Assembly (NCBI RefSeq): GCF_002217475.1
Contig: NZ_MUHH01000022.1
Coordinates: 1-64,000, forward strand
Direction: 5' to 3'
Source: Flavobacterium tructae
GTDB taxonomy: Bacteria; Bacteroidota; Bacteroidia; Flavobacteriales; Flavobacteriaceae
Length of the DNA: 64,000 nt
Shown here: piece by piece, positions 36,682-45,387 of the stretch
Layout of the letters: each line of letters starts with the position of its first letter
How positions within the stretch are numbered: position 1 is the stretch's first letter
Notes under the pieces: generated by a model
Databases searched by the model: none
What the model was told of the DNA's origin: nothing
What the model saw: the letters and a program-made list of their open reading frames with translations, nothing else
Program-made: the position numbers and the translations under genes

Positions 36682-39600
36682 ATGCAAAAAACTACTTTAG
36701 TTGCTCTTTTTTCTTTTTTTTTCATTCTTTTTGCTCATGCAAATCATAGGACAGAATCAAATATTGCGGATGCGAATTTTGATGTTACCGTTTCGTTAAC
36801 GGGGGAAGTTTTGGTTGAATACCATGATTATAATGTTTATAAAACATCGCAATGGCAATTTGAATATGGTCCTAAGGGGTTCAAGCCGGGTCAGGGTAAA
36901 GTTATAAGTGTTTCAGGTACGGGTATTAACTTTTATCGCTTTACCTTAACAAATCCTCTGATTGGATATGATTTCCGGGTAAGACAGCTCTATCTTTTAG
37001 ATGATATGTCCGGTTTAGCCTGGACAGACTGGTCACAAATTAAAACAATATTTGCTTCAAGCGATAAAGTCTTTTCTGTAGGTTATACTACAAACTTCAA
37101 TGATAAAAAAATAACAGATTCAGAATGGAGAGGCCTTATCTATAACAACAGTAGCAGTGCAGCCGGTGTATTTCATACAACCTATAAGAATCACAGCGAA
37201 AACAATGCAGCAGGTTCTTCGATGACAATGTCCAGTTACAACTATGACGATAAGAGTCATATTGGTTTGATATCTCCGAGATTTAATGATTTGGCCACAG
37301 ATCGAAAAATAAAATTCTGGTTAAACGGACTTTATGATTCGGGAACAGAATTGTTAGTGGGAACCATGAGTGATCCTAATGACAAAAACACATTTCATCT
37401 TCTGCAGAAAATAGAGCCGAAATCATCGTCAGAATGGAAGCAGGAAACGGTTTACTTTACAAATTATAACGGTACAGACCAATATGTGGTATTCTTCTTT
37501 AAAAGGGGGTATTATGGGAGTAACAGTACCGATTTATATATAGACGATTTTAGTTACGAAAAAGCGTCAGACTGTTTCAATCAGACTAATTTCGCAGTAA
37601 CAAATGTTCAGCAAAATAGCGCTCAGATAAGTTTTGATGCTCCCAATCAAAATAACTTTCAGGTGAGTCTGACTAATACAGTTAAGAAGACTACGGAAAT
37701 TTTTACGATTCAGAGCACCTCTTTTACTTTAGATAAATTGGTTGGAAATACAGATTATGAAGTAAAGGTACGTGCCAATTGTATTGATGATCTGTTCTCA
37801 AACTGGACTAAGACAATAAGTTTCAAAACACCTTGTACCGTAATTACAGGAAGTTACAGCACCTCTTTTGAAGGAACAAAATATGTTGATCCATGCTGGA
37901 GTGTTATTGCAGGAAAATGTTTGGTTCAGAGTAGTTTTGAAAATACGGGTTGGTCCGGAAAACCTGCACCCAAAACAGGTACAGCAACGATTGTAATATC
38001 GAAATTTGTGGGTGCCCTGAATGTTGACAAAGCTTATCTTGTAACACCTTATATTGCGGACCTTGATGCTGATAAGAGAATAAGATTTAGTCTTTTAGCT
38101 TATAGCAGTGACAATGTGTATAACAAAACTTCGCTGACTATTGGAACAATGTCTGATCCTAAAAATGCAGCTACATTTGTGGCTTTAAAAACAATTTTGC
38201 CTTCAGAGATGAACGAGACTGAAAACTTAAATAAGTCTTCGCTATGGAAAGAGCATACTGTTTATTTAGATAATTATGTAAAGAGTAATAACCATAATTA
38301 TATCGCTTTGAGATACAATAATGAGAGCGATTCTTATTTTAGTATCGATGACTTTACCTACGAAAAAGCACCTGTATGTGTAGAACCTCTTGATCCTAAA
38401 ACCATCAGTTTGGGCTATGATTCTGCCATTGTAAGTTGGGAAAATTATAAACCGGCATCACAATTTCAAATAGAGTATGGGCCAAAAGGATTTGCTCATG
38501 GCTCGGGAAAGATCGTTGATGCGGTAACAATTCCGTTTAAGTTAGAGTCTCTTCAGGACGATACGGATTTCGATTTTTATGTTCGTGCTCAATGTGGAAA
38601 CGAATACAGCGCATGGTCTGACAGAGGTAATTTTAAAACCAAATGTTTGGGACTAACGGCAGGTTATACTGAAAATTTTGAAAATGCCTTTTTTGAAAAA
38701 AACGGATGCTGGACCAGAATTGTTCCGTATATCAATCAAAGATACTGGGATAAAAATAATTTTATAAAAGTAAACACACTGAGTCAGGGATCATCGACAG
38801 TTCATGGCGGTACTGCTTCTATCTTTATGCTAAATCAATTAGATGCTCCGTATCCGGCAGGTAGCAAAGGAGAGAAAACCGACAGAGTAGTGCTGGTTTC
38901 TCCGAGATTTAAAGATTTTGATCATTATAAAAAAATCGCTTTCTGGATGCTTTCGCCAAAAGATAATGAAAACCTTGTGGTAGAAATGATTGTGGGTACA
39001 ATGTCTGATCCTGAAGACTATATGTCTTTTACATCCTATAAAGTCATCGCTATTCCTGTTGAAAATATTGGAAAATGGATTAGATATGAAGTAGATTTTT
39101 CGAACTACTATGGTACAGATAAATTTATTGGAATAAAACAAAGCGTAAAAAACGCGAGAAACAGAAGAATATTTATAGATGATTTTGAATATTTCCAGAA
39201 CGGATGCCCAATTCCGGGAGTATTAGGAGCGAGACAATCAGGTCCCGAAAGTGTTGCACTGGATTGGAAAGACAATAATACTGTAAAACCATCCCAGGGT
39301 TATGATATTGAGTATGGTCCTAAAGGTTTTGTAAACGGTTCAGGAACGATAATTAAAGTCACTGCAAGTCCTTACAATTTGACGGGATTAGCTCGTGGCA
39401 CTTACGAGTATAGAGTAAGAGCATATTGCGATACCAATATTACCTCAGACTGGAGTGATAGATATACTTTTAAAACTTCTTGTTCCAAAACAGCACCTTT
39501 TGTGGAAAATTTTGATGAACATGGTAGGAATTTAGATCAGAGCGCTACTTTTTGCTGGAGCTACAATATTCAGCTTTATGCACAGTTAGCAGAATTCAAT

Positions 39601-41580
39601 CTGACTAATATTACCAGTGCACCTTATGCTTTTTCACTGTACACCAACAAAGACAGTGCAATATTAATTTCTCCTTATCTGGATGATTTTGATAAAAATA
39701 AAAAAGTAAAATTTTGGCTTAGAGGTATGCAGACCGGTAGTTATGCAAAGGCAGGAACTTTAATTATAGGAACGATTAAGAATGCTGCGGATCTTAGTAC
39801 TTTCGAACCTTATATGACCATTACGGAGCAGGAAATTAATAGTTTGCCACTGTACGGAAAAGAAGTCAATATTGACTTTTCTCAGTATCAGGGAGCAAAC
39901 AAACAGATCGTTTTTAAATATGTGACCGAATCAATTAATGGAGATTACACACGAAATAATGTTTTGATAGACAATTTTCGTTATGATCAGACTTTGCCAT
40001 GTTATGAACCAATAGACGTGGTTTTTTCTGATATCAATCATAATTCGGCGCTTATAAGCTGGACTTCAAAAAATCAGGCGGCAGAAAATGTTCAGATAGA
40101 ATACGGACTAACCGGTTTTACTAAAGGTACAGGAACTATTGTAAACGCCAACAAGAATGAGATTCTGATTTCGAAGCTGCAAGCGGGAACTTCGTATGAA
40201 TTCTATTTCAAAACCACTTGTGCATCCGGTAGTTCGTTAGAAGCAGGACCGCGAAAAATAGAAACGACCTGTGAAGCACTGACTTTACCGTGGAAAGAGA
40301 AATTTACCAATCTGAGTCGTTACGGAAAAAATGTACTTCCTGATTGCTTTAAGTTTTTAAGAGGAGAGTTTATTTTAGAGAATAAAGCTCAGAATGATGT
40401 TTATTATAATTTTAATCCGGATAATATAAGAACCGGATTTGATGATACGGGTTATTTGTATCTTACCGGTGGATTCTGGACTCAGATCATGACGCCTATG
40501 TTTTACTTAAATGCAGGGACTACTTATAAGTTTAACCTGAAAGGTCGAAATAGTTATGAATACCGCGTTCAGGGTGTTGGATTATATGTTGGAAAAGGAC
40601 AAAACGACTACAACATGTCTCTTAACATTAGTCAAACCGGAAGTGGTAGCCTGACCGAATACAACTATAGAGATGTATCCTATTATTTTACGCCTCTGGT
40701 ATCGGGTGATTACAGTTTCTTGATGGAATTTGCCAATTCGGGTGGTTCACGATTACTTGTGGATGATTTTGAATTGAAAGAAGGATATACGTCTTCAATT
40801 GATGGAAGTGGAAAAACAACAACGTATGATTTTACAAAAATGCCGTCAGAAGAATTGATTTTAGAAGGAGGTTACAATAGCATTGTTTTAGATGCTAACA
40901 ATAATATACTGGTGATGAAAGGAAACAGTACGCCATCTGTATGGAAGGAGGCTAATGGTACTTCTCCAATAAAGAAAGGAACGGCTGTTGACAATTCTTC
41001 GGTATGGGAAAGAAATGAAAGTAGTATTACCAAGATAAATACAAAAGTAAATGCCGCAAATGCAAGCAGCTTATTTATGCATTTTGACCTGAAACAAACC
41101 TTTGTTTCTTCAAATACAGAATCAATGTTTAGAGTTGTTGTAAATGGGAATGTAGTGGGAGATATAATAAAACCACAGTCGGCCAATGGAGATGATTATA
41201 AAAAATACACCTTTGATCTGACACCGTATATCGGGACAGATATTAAAATATCATTACAGCATATTGGTAAATCTGATGCCGGAGATAATGCTTATCTGGA
41301 CAATCTGGTGTTCGACAAAACATCATCACTGGGTGTTGACGGAACTCATTTTACCAATTTTAAATATTATCCAAATCCAATAGAAAATGTTTTACATATA
41401 GAAAGTAATTCGGTAATTTCGAAAGTAGAAGTTTATACTTTAAGCGGACAGTTGCTTTCTATAAATAATTACTCGGATTCTAAAGTTAGTATTGATTTTA
41501 AAAATCATGCTTCAGGGGTATATTTGTTGGTGGTAACTCAGGATGATAAAAAAGAAACGTTTAAAGTAATAAAGAAGTAA
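36682..41580 (+). CDS. giant T9SS-exported protein with alternating fibronectin III and MAM/anchor-J-like modules
   Basis: 1632 residues. Signal peptide (about 1-20), then five to six alternations of two module types: fibronectin III (recognisable ends FRVRQLY..WTDWS, FKTPC, FKTKC, FKTSC) and choice-of-anchor-J/MAM-like jelly rolls (repeat cores FWLNGL..LLVGTMSDP and IDDFSYE or IDDFEYF). Borders lie at about 140, 295, 390, 570, 655, 840, 935, 1110, 1200 and 1375. A unique C-terminal region (about 1375-1560) leads into a type A T9SS tail (about 1560-1632, FKYYPNP ... GVYLLVVTQ). Likely a surface or secreted adhesin. No catalytic motif is seen. The start is 53 bp after the oxidoreductase stop. 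Confidence 0.85.
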   Translation: MQKTTLVALFSFFFILFAHANHRTESNIADANFDVTVSLTGEVLVEYHDYNVYKTSQWQFEYGPKGFKPGQGKVISVSGTGINFYRFTLTNPLIGYDFRVRQLYLLDDMSGLAWTDWSQIKTIFASSDKVFSVGYTTNFNDKKITDSEWRGLIYNNSSSAAGVFHTTYKNHSENNAAGSSMTMSSYNYDDKSHIGLISPRFNDLATDRKIKFWLNGLYDSGTELLVGTMSDPNDKNTFHLLQKIEPKSSSEWKQETVYFTNYNGTDQYVVFFFKRGYYGSNSTDLYIDDFSYEKASDCFNQTNFAVTNVQQNSAQISFDAPNQNNFQVSLTNTVKKTTEIFTIQSTSFTLDKLVGNTDYEVKVRANCIDDLFSNWTKTISFKTPCTVITGSYSTSFEGTKYVDPCWSVIAGKCLVQSSFENTGWSGKPAPKTGTATIVISKFVGALNVDKAYLVTPYIADLDADKRIRFSLLAYSSDNVYNKTSLTIGTMSDPKNAATFVALKTILPSEMNETENLNKSSLWKEHTVYLDNYVKSNNHNYIALRYNNESDSYFSIDDFTYEKAPVCVEPLDPKTISLGYDSAIVSWENYKPASQFQIEYGPKGFAHGSGKIVDAVTIPFKLESLQDDTDFDFYVRAQCGNEYSAWSDRGNFKTKCLGLTAGYTENFENAFFEKNGCWTRIVPYINQRYWDKNNFIKVNTLSQGSSTVHGGTASIFMLNQLDAPYPAGSKGEKTDRVVLVSPRFKDFDHYKKIAFWMLSPKDNENLVVEMIVGTMSDPEDYMSFTSYKVIAIPVENIGKWIRYEVDFSNYYGTDKFIGIKQSVKNARNRRIFIDDFEYFQNGCPIPGVLGARQSGPESVALDWKDNNTVKPSQGYDIEYGPKGFVNGSGTIIKVTASPYNLTGLARGTYEYRVRAYCDTNITSDWSDRYTFKTSCSKTAPFVENFDEHGRNLDQSATFCWSYNIQLYAQLAEFNLTNITSAPYAFSLYTNKDSAILISPYLDDFDKNKKVKFWLRGMQTGSYAKAGTLIIGTIKNAADLSTFEPYMTITEQEINSLPLYGKEVNIDFSQYQGANKQIVFKYVTESINGDYTRNNVLIDNFRYDQTLPCYEPIDVVFSDINHNSALISWTSKNQAAENVQIEYGLTGFTKGTGTIVNANKNEILISKLQAGTSYEFYFKTTCASGSSLEAGPRKIETTCEALTLPWKEKFTNLSRYGKNVLPDCFKFLRGEFILENKAQNDVYYNFNPDNIRTGFDDTGYLYLTGGFWTQIMTPMFYLNAGTTYKFNLKGRNSYEYRVQGVGLYVGKGQNDYNMSLNISQTGSGSLTEYNYRDVSYYFTPLVSGDYSFLMEFANSGGSRLLVDDFELKEGYTSSIDGSGKTTTYDFTKMPSEELILEGGYNSIVLDANNNILVMKGNSTPSVWKEANGTSPIKKGTAVDNSSVWERNESSITKINTKVNAANASSLFMHFDLKQTFVSSNTESMFRVVVNGNVVGDIIKPQSANGDDYKKYTFDLTPYIGTDIKISLQHIGKSDAGDNAYLDNLVFDKTSSLGVDGTHFTNFKYYPNPIENVLHIESNSVISKVEVYTLSGQLLSINNYSDSKVSIDFKNHASGVYLLVVTQDDKKETFKVIKK

Positions 41581-41636
41581 TGTTCTAAGTTGTACTATCT
41601 TTTAGTATTACATTTTAGATTAACAGATTTAATATA

Positions 41637-42407
41637 ATGGCAGCACCCAAAAAACCGGCACCAAAAAAAACAACCGCCAATAAACCAAAACCGGCACCAA
41701 AGAAAGGCAATCGTTCTTTTGGCGAAAAAGTAAAGTGGTTTTTCATCAAATTATTTTTATGGTTCTTCGGAATCTCGATTGCGTCTGTCGTGTTTTTTAA
41801 ATATGTGCCTGTACCTTTTACACCTTTAATGATCATCCGGGCGATCGAAAACAAAATGGCCGATAAAGAAGTCTATTTTGATCATGACTGGGAGCCGATC
41901 GATAAAATCTCAATGAATTTGCAAAAAGCGGTTATTGCCAGTGAAGATGGAACTTTTCTAAAACATAATGGTTTCGATTTTAAAGCACTTCAAAAAGCCT
42001 ATAAAAGCAACGAACGCGGACGTCGTATTCGTGGCGGAAGTACCATCTCGCAGCAAACAGCTAAAAACGTCTTTTTATGGCAGGGGAAAAGTTATTTCCG
42101 TAAAGGTTTAGAAGCTTATTTCACTGTTTTAATAGAACTCATTTGGGGTAAAGAACGTATTATGGAGGTTTACCTGAACAGCATCGAAATGGGAGATGGA
42201 GTGTACGGAGCTTATGCCGCAACCGAACATTGGTACCGACGCGATGCTTCAAGTTTAACACCTATGCAGGCAGCCGGAATTGCAGCTATTTTGCCAAACC
42301 CAAGAAAATTTAAAGCAACAGGATCTTCCAGTTATATCAACCGAAGAAAAGAACGAATTGTTCGTGAAATGCGCTCGGTTGGGAAAATAAATTACAATGC
42401 AGAATAA
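41637..42407 (+). CDS. mtgA: monofunctional biosynthetic peptidoglycan transglycosylase
   Basis: 256 residues. After an unusual lysine/alanine/proline-rich cytoplasmic tail (about 2-28, PKKPAPKKTT..) comes one membrane segment (about 38-60) and a GT51 transglycosylase domain. Its signature motifs are EDGTFLKHNGFDF (with the catalytic Glu), GGSTISQQTAKN, GKERIMEVYLN and the later AAILPNP. It polymerises lipid II into glycan strands at the inner membrane and has no transpeptidase domain. Overlaps the LpxR-like gene by 11 bp. Confidence 0.95.
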   Translation: MAAPKKPAPKKTTANKPKPAPKKGNRSFGEKVKWFFIKLFLWFFGISIASVVFFKYVPVPFTPLMIIRAIENKMADKEVYFDHDWEPIDKISMNLQKAVIASEDGTFLKHNGFDFKALQKAYKSNERGRRIRGGSTISQQTAKNVFLWQGKSYFRKGLEAYFTVLIELIWGKERIMEVYLNSIEMGDGVYGAYAATEHWYRRDASSLTPMQAAGIAAILPNPRKFKATGSSSYINRRKERIVREMRSVGKINYNAE

Positions 42408-43353
42408 AAAAAGCTTTCTCGGATTTCTGTTATTGACGACGGTCTTCAGTTTTGGACAGGCAAAAACGACAGAAATAGGTTTAATTACAGATAACGATTT
42501 ATATACTTCATCTAAAAACGATATGTATTATACCAATGGTCTGGAGCTTTTTTATCGTTTTTTATCGAAGAACAATAACGAAAAAATCAGCAAGAAAATC
42601 ACCGAATTTCGTATTGGGCAGTATATCTATAATCCGAGATTTATAAACAAAGAGGCTGTTACGATTAACGATCGACCTTTCACAGGTTATCTTTTTGCCG
42701 AAGCAGGACGAAGTTTTTTCTATAAAAGCGAATCCGTTTTAAAGACCGATTTTCAGTTGGGCTTTATGGGACCCAATGCCCTTGGAAGAGAAACTCAGGA
42801 AAGTTTCCATCATCTTATTGGGTACAAAACGGTGTATGGTTGGGAAAACCAGCTGCACAACGCATTCGCTATTCAGGCGCATGTAATGTATTCGAAGAAA
42901 TTATTTCCCTCAAAGCACAATGATTTTGTCGATCTTCACTTTCAGTCGGAAGCCAATGTAGGGACAATCTTCACAGGTGTTTCAACAGGCTTACTGACCA
43001 GAATTGGTTTCAAAAAACTACTCCCGGTTTATGATTCCAATTTACACGATGCCTCGGTAAGCAATACTCGGCAATACAATATCCGTGAGTTTTACTTTTA
43101 CGCAATGCCAAGTGTCAATTACCAGTTTTACGACGCTACCATAGAAGGCAGTATGTTTAGTAACACCAGTCCGCTAACGTTTGATTTGGAGCCCCTTCGT
43201 TTCAATGCCGAGGCCGGATTAAAATACCGACACAATAACTTCAATATGTCGTACTCGTTTATCTATCGGGGCAGAGAATTAAACGATCCGAATACCAATA
43301 CCAATGCGGGTTACTTTTACGGGTCGATTCGATTTGGGTATTTGTTGAAGTAA
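42397..43353 (+). CDS. LpxR-like lipid A deacylase (DUF2219 family)
   Basis: 318 residues. Signal peptide (about 1-20, FSFGQA), then the family pattern ITDNDLYTSSKNDMYYTNGLELFYRF, where the Asn-Asp acidic pair and the YTNG element are typical of LpxR/DUF2219 outer-membrane proteins. Alternating strands run to the C-terminus (FGYLLK), consistent with a 12-strand beta barrel. In known members it removes the 3'-linked acyl chains of lipid A in the outer membrane. Its start lies inside mtgA, so both envelope genes are coupled. Enzymatic activity is inferred from the family. Confidence 0.85.
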   Translation: MQNKKSFLGFLLLTTVFSFGQAKTTEIGLITDNDLYTSSKNDMYYTNGLELFYRFLSKNNNEKISKKITEFRIGQYIYNPRFINKEAVTINDRPFTGYLFAEAGRSFFYKSESVLKTDFQLGFMGPNALGRETQESFHHLIGYKTVYGWENQLHNAFAIQAHVMYSKKLFPSKHNDFVDLHFQSEANVGTIFTGVSTGLLTRIGFKKLLPVYDSNLHDASVSNTRQYNIREFYFYAMPSVNYQFYDATIEGSMFSNTSPLTFDLEPLRFNAEAGLKYRHNNFNMSYSFIYRGRELNDPNTNTNAGYFYGSIRFGYLLK

Positions 43354-43508
43354 GCTCTTGTAATTTTGGTTTTCGGTGATGTAAATATGCCTTCAGGATT
43401 TCGTGAATCTTTGTGTGTACATTTTGTGGATCTCTGTGTAATGTCTCGACTAGAATGATGATTTTTATTCTGACAGCTATAAGAAATACGCGATAAAATT
43501 GGGGTTAA

Positions 43509-43889
43509 CTATAATCGGGTATAATTTCCGGGTAAATGTCCTTTTGATTCTATTGTATTATCTGTCTTTTTGAAAAAGTTAAATCGGATTAATGACCCTT
43601 CAAGTCCCTGACCAAAGTCTACAATATACAGATTGTCAGTTTTAGCTATTTGCTGTGGAATGATTCGGTTGGAGGAAGTCCTAATTTGATTTTTACTGAA
43701 AGAATAGGTGTTTCCGCCAGAATTGTACTTGATATCATTTTTAGTAAAAGTAAGGATTGCTCCGGTGGTATTATCTTTCCAGCTTCCTTGTATCCAGGAA
43801 GGAGAATAGAAAACACCTTGGGTATCTTCGTCGCTTGACGAACAAGAGGTAATTAAAACTAAGCTCAGGAGTAAAATTAAATTCTTCAT
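43509..43889 (-). CDS. small lipoprotein, unknown function
   Basis: 126 residues. Lipoprotein signal MKNLILLLSLVLITSC (Cys16) followed by the Ser/Asp-rich SSSDEDTQG often seen on surface-exposed Bacteroidota lipoproteins. The body (WIQGSWKDNTTGAILTFTKNDI) resembles lipocalin-like 'intein-free' short beta-barrel lipoproteins, but I cannot assign a family with confidence. Monocistronic. Confidence 0.6.
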   Translation of the reverse strand: MKNLILLLSLVLITSCSSSDEDTQGVFYSPSWIQGSWKDNTTGAILTFTKNDIKYNSGGNTYSFSKNQIRTSSNRIIPQQIAKTDNLYIVDFGQGLEGSLIRFNFFKKTDNTIESKGHLPGNYTRL

Positions 43890-44165
43890 TTTTTTGGCGT
43901 TTAAAAGTTGTATTCGATAAGTTTAACAAAAACAATTCCGAACTCTCTTCTTTTGATACATTTAACTTTTATTTATAGATCTAGTCTCTGCATTTCATGA
44001 AAGTACCAGACTGCAATCTCTTTGATAAAGTATGCAATATTAGGCAAGAGAAATTGTTCTTCGTTAGCAAATTTCTCCTCTCCGCATTTTTATAAGATTA
44101 AGGCTTAACTTTTTGGTAATGTCGCAAAACTTCTAATTCTTTACTTTTAACTCAAAATTAAAGTT

Positions 44166-44342
44166 ATGGAAATCAATTGGGTAGTGATTGGAATTGTAGC
44201 GGCCGTTGTAATCGTTGTGATCGTATTTACAATCAAAAAAAATCAGAAAGAGAAAAAGAAACTGACGGATTTATTAAATAATGATTTTAAGAAAGCCGAG
44301 AAAGAAAGAGTAGACGCTGAAGATTCTGCGAATGAACGCTAA
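44166..44342 (+). CDS. 58-residue single-pass membrane protein
   Basis: A short ORF with ATG at 44166 and TAA at 44340. It has an N-terminal membrane segment WVVIGIVAAVVIVVIVF followed by a highly basic and then acidic tail (KKNQKEKKKLTDLLNNDFKK...). The start, hydrophobic segment, charge distribution and the terminator after it (44364) make it a real gene. Similar tiny membrane proteins are frequent in Flavobacterium; I do not know the function. Confidence 0.65.
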   Translation: MEINWVVIGIVAAVVIVVIVFTIKKNQKEKKKLTDLLNNDFKKAEKERVDAEDSANER

Positions 44343-44363
44343 GAGATTTTCTCCTTAAATTAG

Positions 44364-44397
44364 AAAAACCGTATTCCAATAAAGAAATACGGTTTTT
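44364..44397. terminator. terminator between the small membrane protein and the tRNA/GIY-YIG array
   Basis: Stem AAAAACCGTATT / AATACGGTTTTT with a short loop and further T; bidirectional. It can also end the minus-strand array. Confidence 0.85.
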
Positions 44398-44400
44398 TTG

Positions 44401-44455
44401 TGGAGAATATCGGATTCGAACCGATCACCTTCCCGATGCATCGGGACGCTCTAGC
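44401..44455 (-). pseudogene. tRNA-Ala 3' fragment with replaced anticodon arm, unit 1
   Basis: Reverse complement reads GCTAGAGCG, then TCCCGATGCATCGGGA, then the exact 3' part of tRNA-Ala at 45119 (AGGTGATCGG, the T arm, ATTCTCCA). It lacks the acceptor 5' strand and half of the D arm, so it cannot form a complete tRNA. The normal anticodon stem-loop is replaced by the 16-bp perfect palindrome at 44431-44446. The GIY-YIG ORF stop codon lies in its GCTAGAGC. Confidence 0.85.
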
Positions 44456-44699
44456 TTTTTGTTTTGATTCGGGTTTCGATATATTTTCGGCTTTTCATCT
44501 TCTTGATTTGTGATTCTCTTTTGCAGGCTTCACTTCTGGTTGGAAAAGTTTCATAATATTTTAGTTCCCAATCTTTGGCAACTTTTGTGTAATTGCTTCT
44601 ACTGTTTAAATGATCCTGAAGTCGTTTTTCAACATCCTGACAGGAACCGATATAATATTTGTCAAGCGCTTTTGAGTATATGATATAAGTGTAGAACAT
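44451..44699 (-). CDS. GIY-YIG nuclease-superfamily protein, copy 1
   Basis: 82 residues from MFYTYIIYSK (the upstream in-frame MFITI would add only five residues). The GIY-YIG core is visible as YTYIIYSKALDKYYIG, with the catalytic Arg in VEKRLQDH and the metal-binding Glu in RSEACKRESQIKKMKSRKYI; it is a UPF0213/YhbQ-like single domain, with no extra DNA-binding domain. This class nicks or cuts DNA. The last codons (IKTKS then TAG) run into a tRNA-Ala fragment. Copy 2 at 44811 differs by one residue (R/L) within the last seven. Confidence 0.85.
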   Translation of the reverse strand: MFYTYIIYSKALDKYYIGSCQDVEKRLQDHLNSRSNYTKVAKDWELKYYETFPTRSEACKRESQIKKMKSRKYIETRIKTKS

Positions 44700-44712
44700 A
44701 ATGGTTATAAAC

Positions 44713-44746
44713 AAAAAATACCCAAACGTACGTTTGGGTATTTTTT
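44713..44746. terminator. palindrome upstream of GIY-YIG copy 1
   Basis: A perfect palindrome centred on CCCAAACGTACGTTTGGG with flanking A and T runs; a copy of the tRNA-Ala terminator at 45073, duplicated with the 360-bp unit. Confidence 0.8.
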
Positions 44747-44760
44747 TATAAAAACTTTAG

Positions 44761-44815
44761 TGGAGAATATCGGATTCGAACCGATCACCTTCCCGATGCA
44801 TCGGGACGCTCTAGC
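44761..44815 (-). pseudogene. tRNA-Ala 3' fragment with replaced anticodon arm, unit 2
   Basis: Identical in layout and sequence to the fragment at 44401-44455, 360 bp away, including the palindrome (44791-44806). Confidence 0.85.
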
Positions 44816-45059
44816 TTTTTGTTTTGATTAGGGTTTCGATATATTTTCGGCTTTTCATCTTCTTGATTTGTGATTCTCTTTTGCAGGCTTCACTTCTGGT
44901 TGGAAAAGTTTCATAATATTTTAGTTCCCAATCTTTGGCAACTTTTGTGTAATTGCTTCTACTGTTTAAATGATCCTGAAGTCGTTTTTCAACATCCTGA
45001 CAGGAACCGATATAATATTTGTCAAGCGCTTTTGAGTATATGATATAAGTGTAGAACAT
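44811..45059 (-). CDS. GIY-YIG nuclease-superfamily protein, copy 2
   Basis: 82 residues, nearly identical to copy 1 over its whole length. I start it at the ATG at 45057-45059. The longer reading to 45146 would translate the terminator and tRNA-Ala (SNPIFST-like reading of the tRNA), which is a tRNA read-through artefact. The whole unit (tRNA fragment, ORF, palindrome) is a tandem duplicate differing from unit 1 at only a few bases, so the duplication is recent. Confidence 0.85.
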   Translation of the reverse strand: MFYTYIIYSKALDKYYIGSCQDVEKRLQDHLNSRSNYTKVAKDWELKYYETFPTRSEACKRESQIKKMKSRKYIETLIKTKS

Positions 45060-45072
45060 AATGGCTATAAAC

Positions 45073-45104
45073 AAAAATACCCAAACGTACGTTTGGGTAT
45101 TTTT
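45073..45104. terminator. terminator of tRNA-Ala
   Basis: A perfect palindrome AAAAATACCCAAACGT / ACGTTTGGGTATTTTT immediately downstream of the minus-strand tRNA-Ala. Confidence 0.85.
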
Positions 45105-45118
45105 TATAAAAACTTTAG

Positions 45119-45192
45119 TGGAGAATATCGGATTCGAACCGATCACCTCTACGCTGCCAGCGTAGCGCTCTAGCCAAATGAGCTAATCCCCC
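45119..45192 (-). tRNA. tRNA-Ala (anticodon GGC)
   Basis: A complete 74-nt cloverleaf on the minus strand: acceptor GGGGGAT / ATTCTCC with G-T pairs, D arm GCTC / GAGC, anticodon stem CTACG / CGTAG with loop CTGGCAG (anticodon GGC), T arm ATCGG / TTCGAAT / CCGAT, discriminator A. CCA is not encoded. This is the only intact member of the array. Confidence 0.95.
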
Positions 45193-45207
45193 GTGTGTTT
45201 TGTTTGT

Positions 45208-45282
45208 TGGACAACATTAGATTTGAACTGTCACCTTCCCGATTTTTCATCGGGATACTCTAGCCAAATGAGCTAATCCCCC
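45208..45282 (-). pseudogene. full-length damaged tRNA-Ala copy
   Basis: The 5' half (GGGGGATTAGCTCATTTGG then CTAGAG) equals tRNA-Ala, but the anticodon arm is replaced by TCCCGAT...ATCGGGA with a TGAAA-type loop (45237-45255), and the T arm and acceptor 3' side are degraded (T stem no longer pairs; TTGTCCA against GGGGGAT). It cannot decode a codon. Confidence 0.85.
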
Positions 45283-45387
45283 AAAGCGATAGCAAATAAA
45301 GTCAATTAATTTTCAAAAAGCAAATTTCAAATCACTTCCGATGAAAATATTTTTCAAAAGTGTAACTTTACGATCAAATTTATTTTT

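Noticed and set aside
45060..45146. N-terminal extension of GIY-YIG copy 2 (IGSNPIFST...)
   Set aside because: This is translation of tRNA-Ala and its terminator; copy 1 has no such extension.
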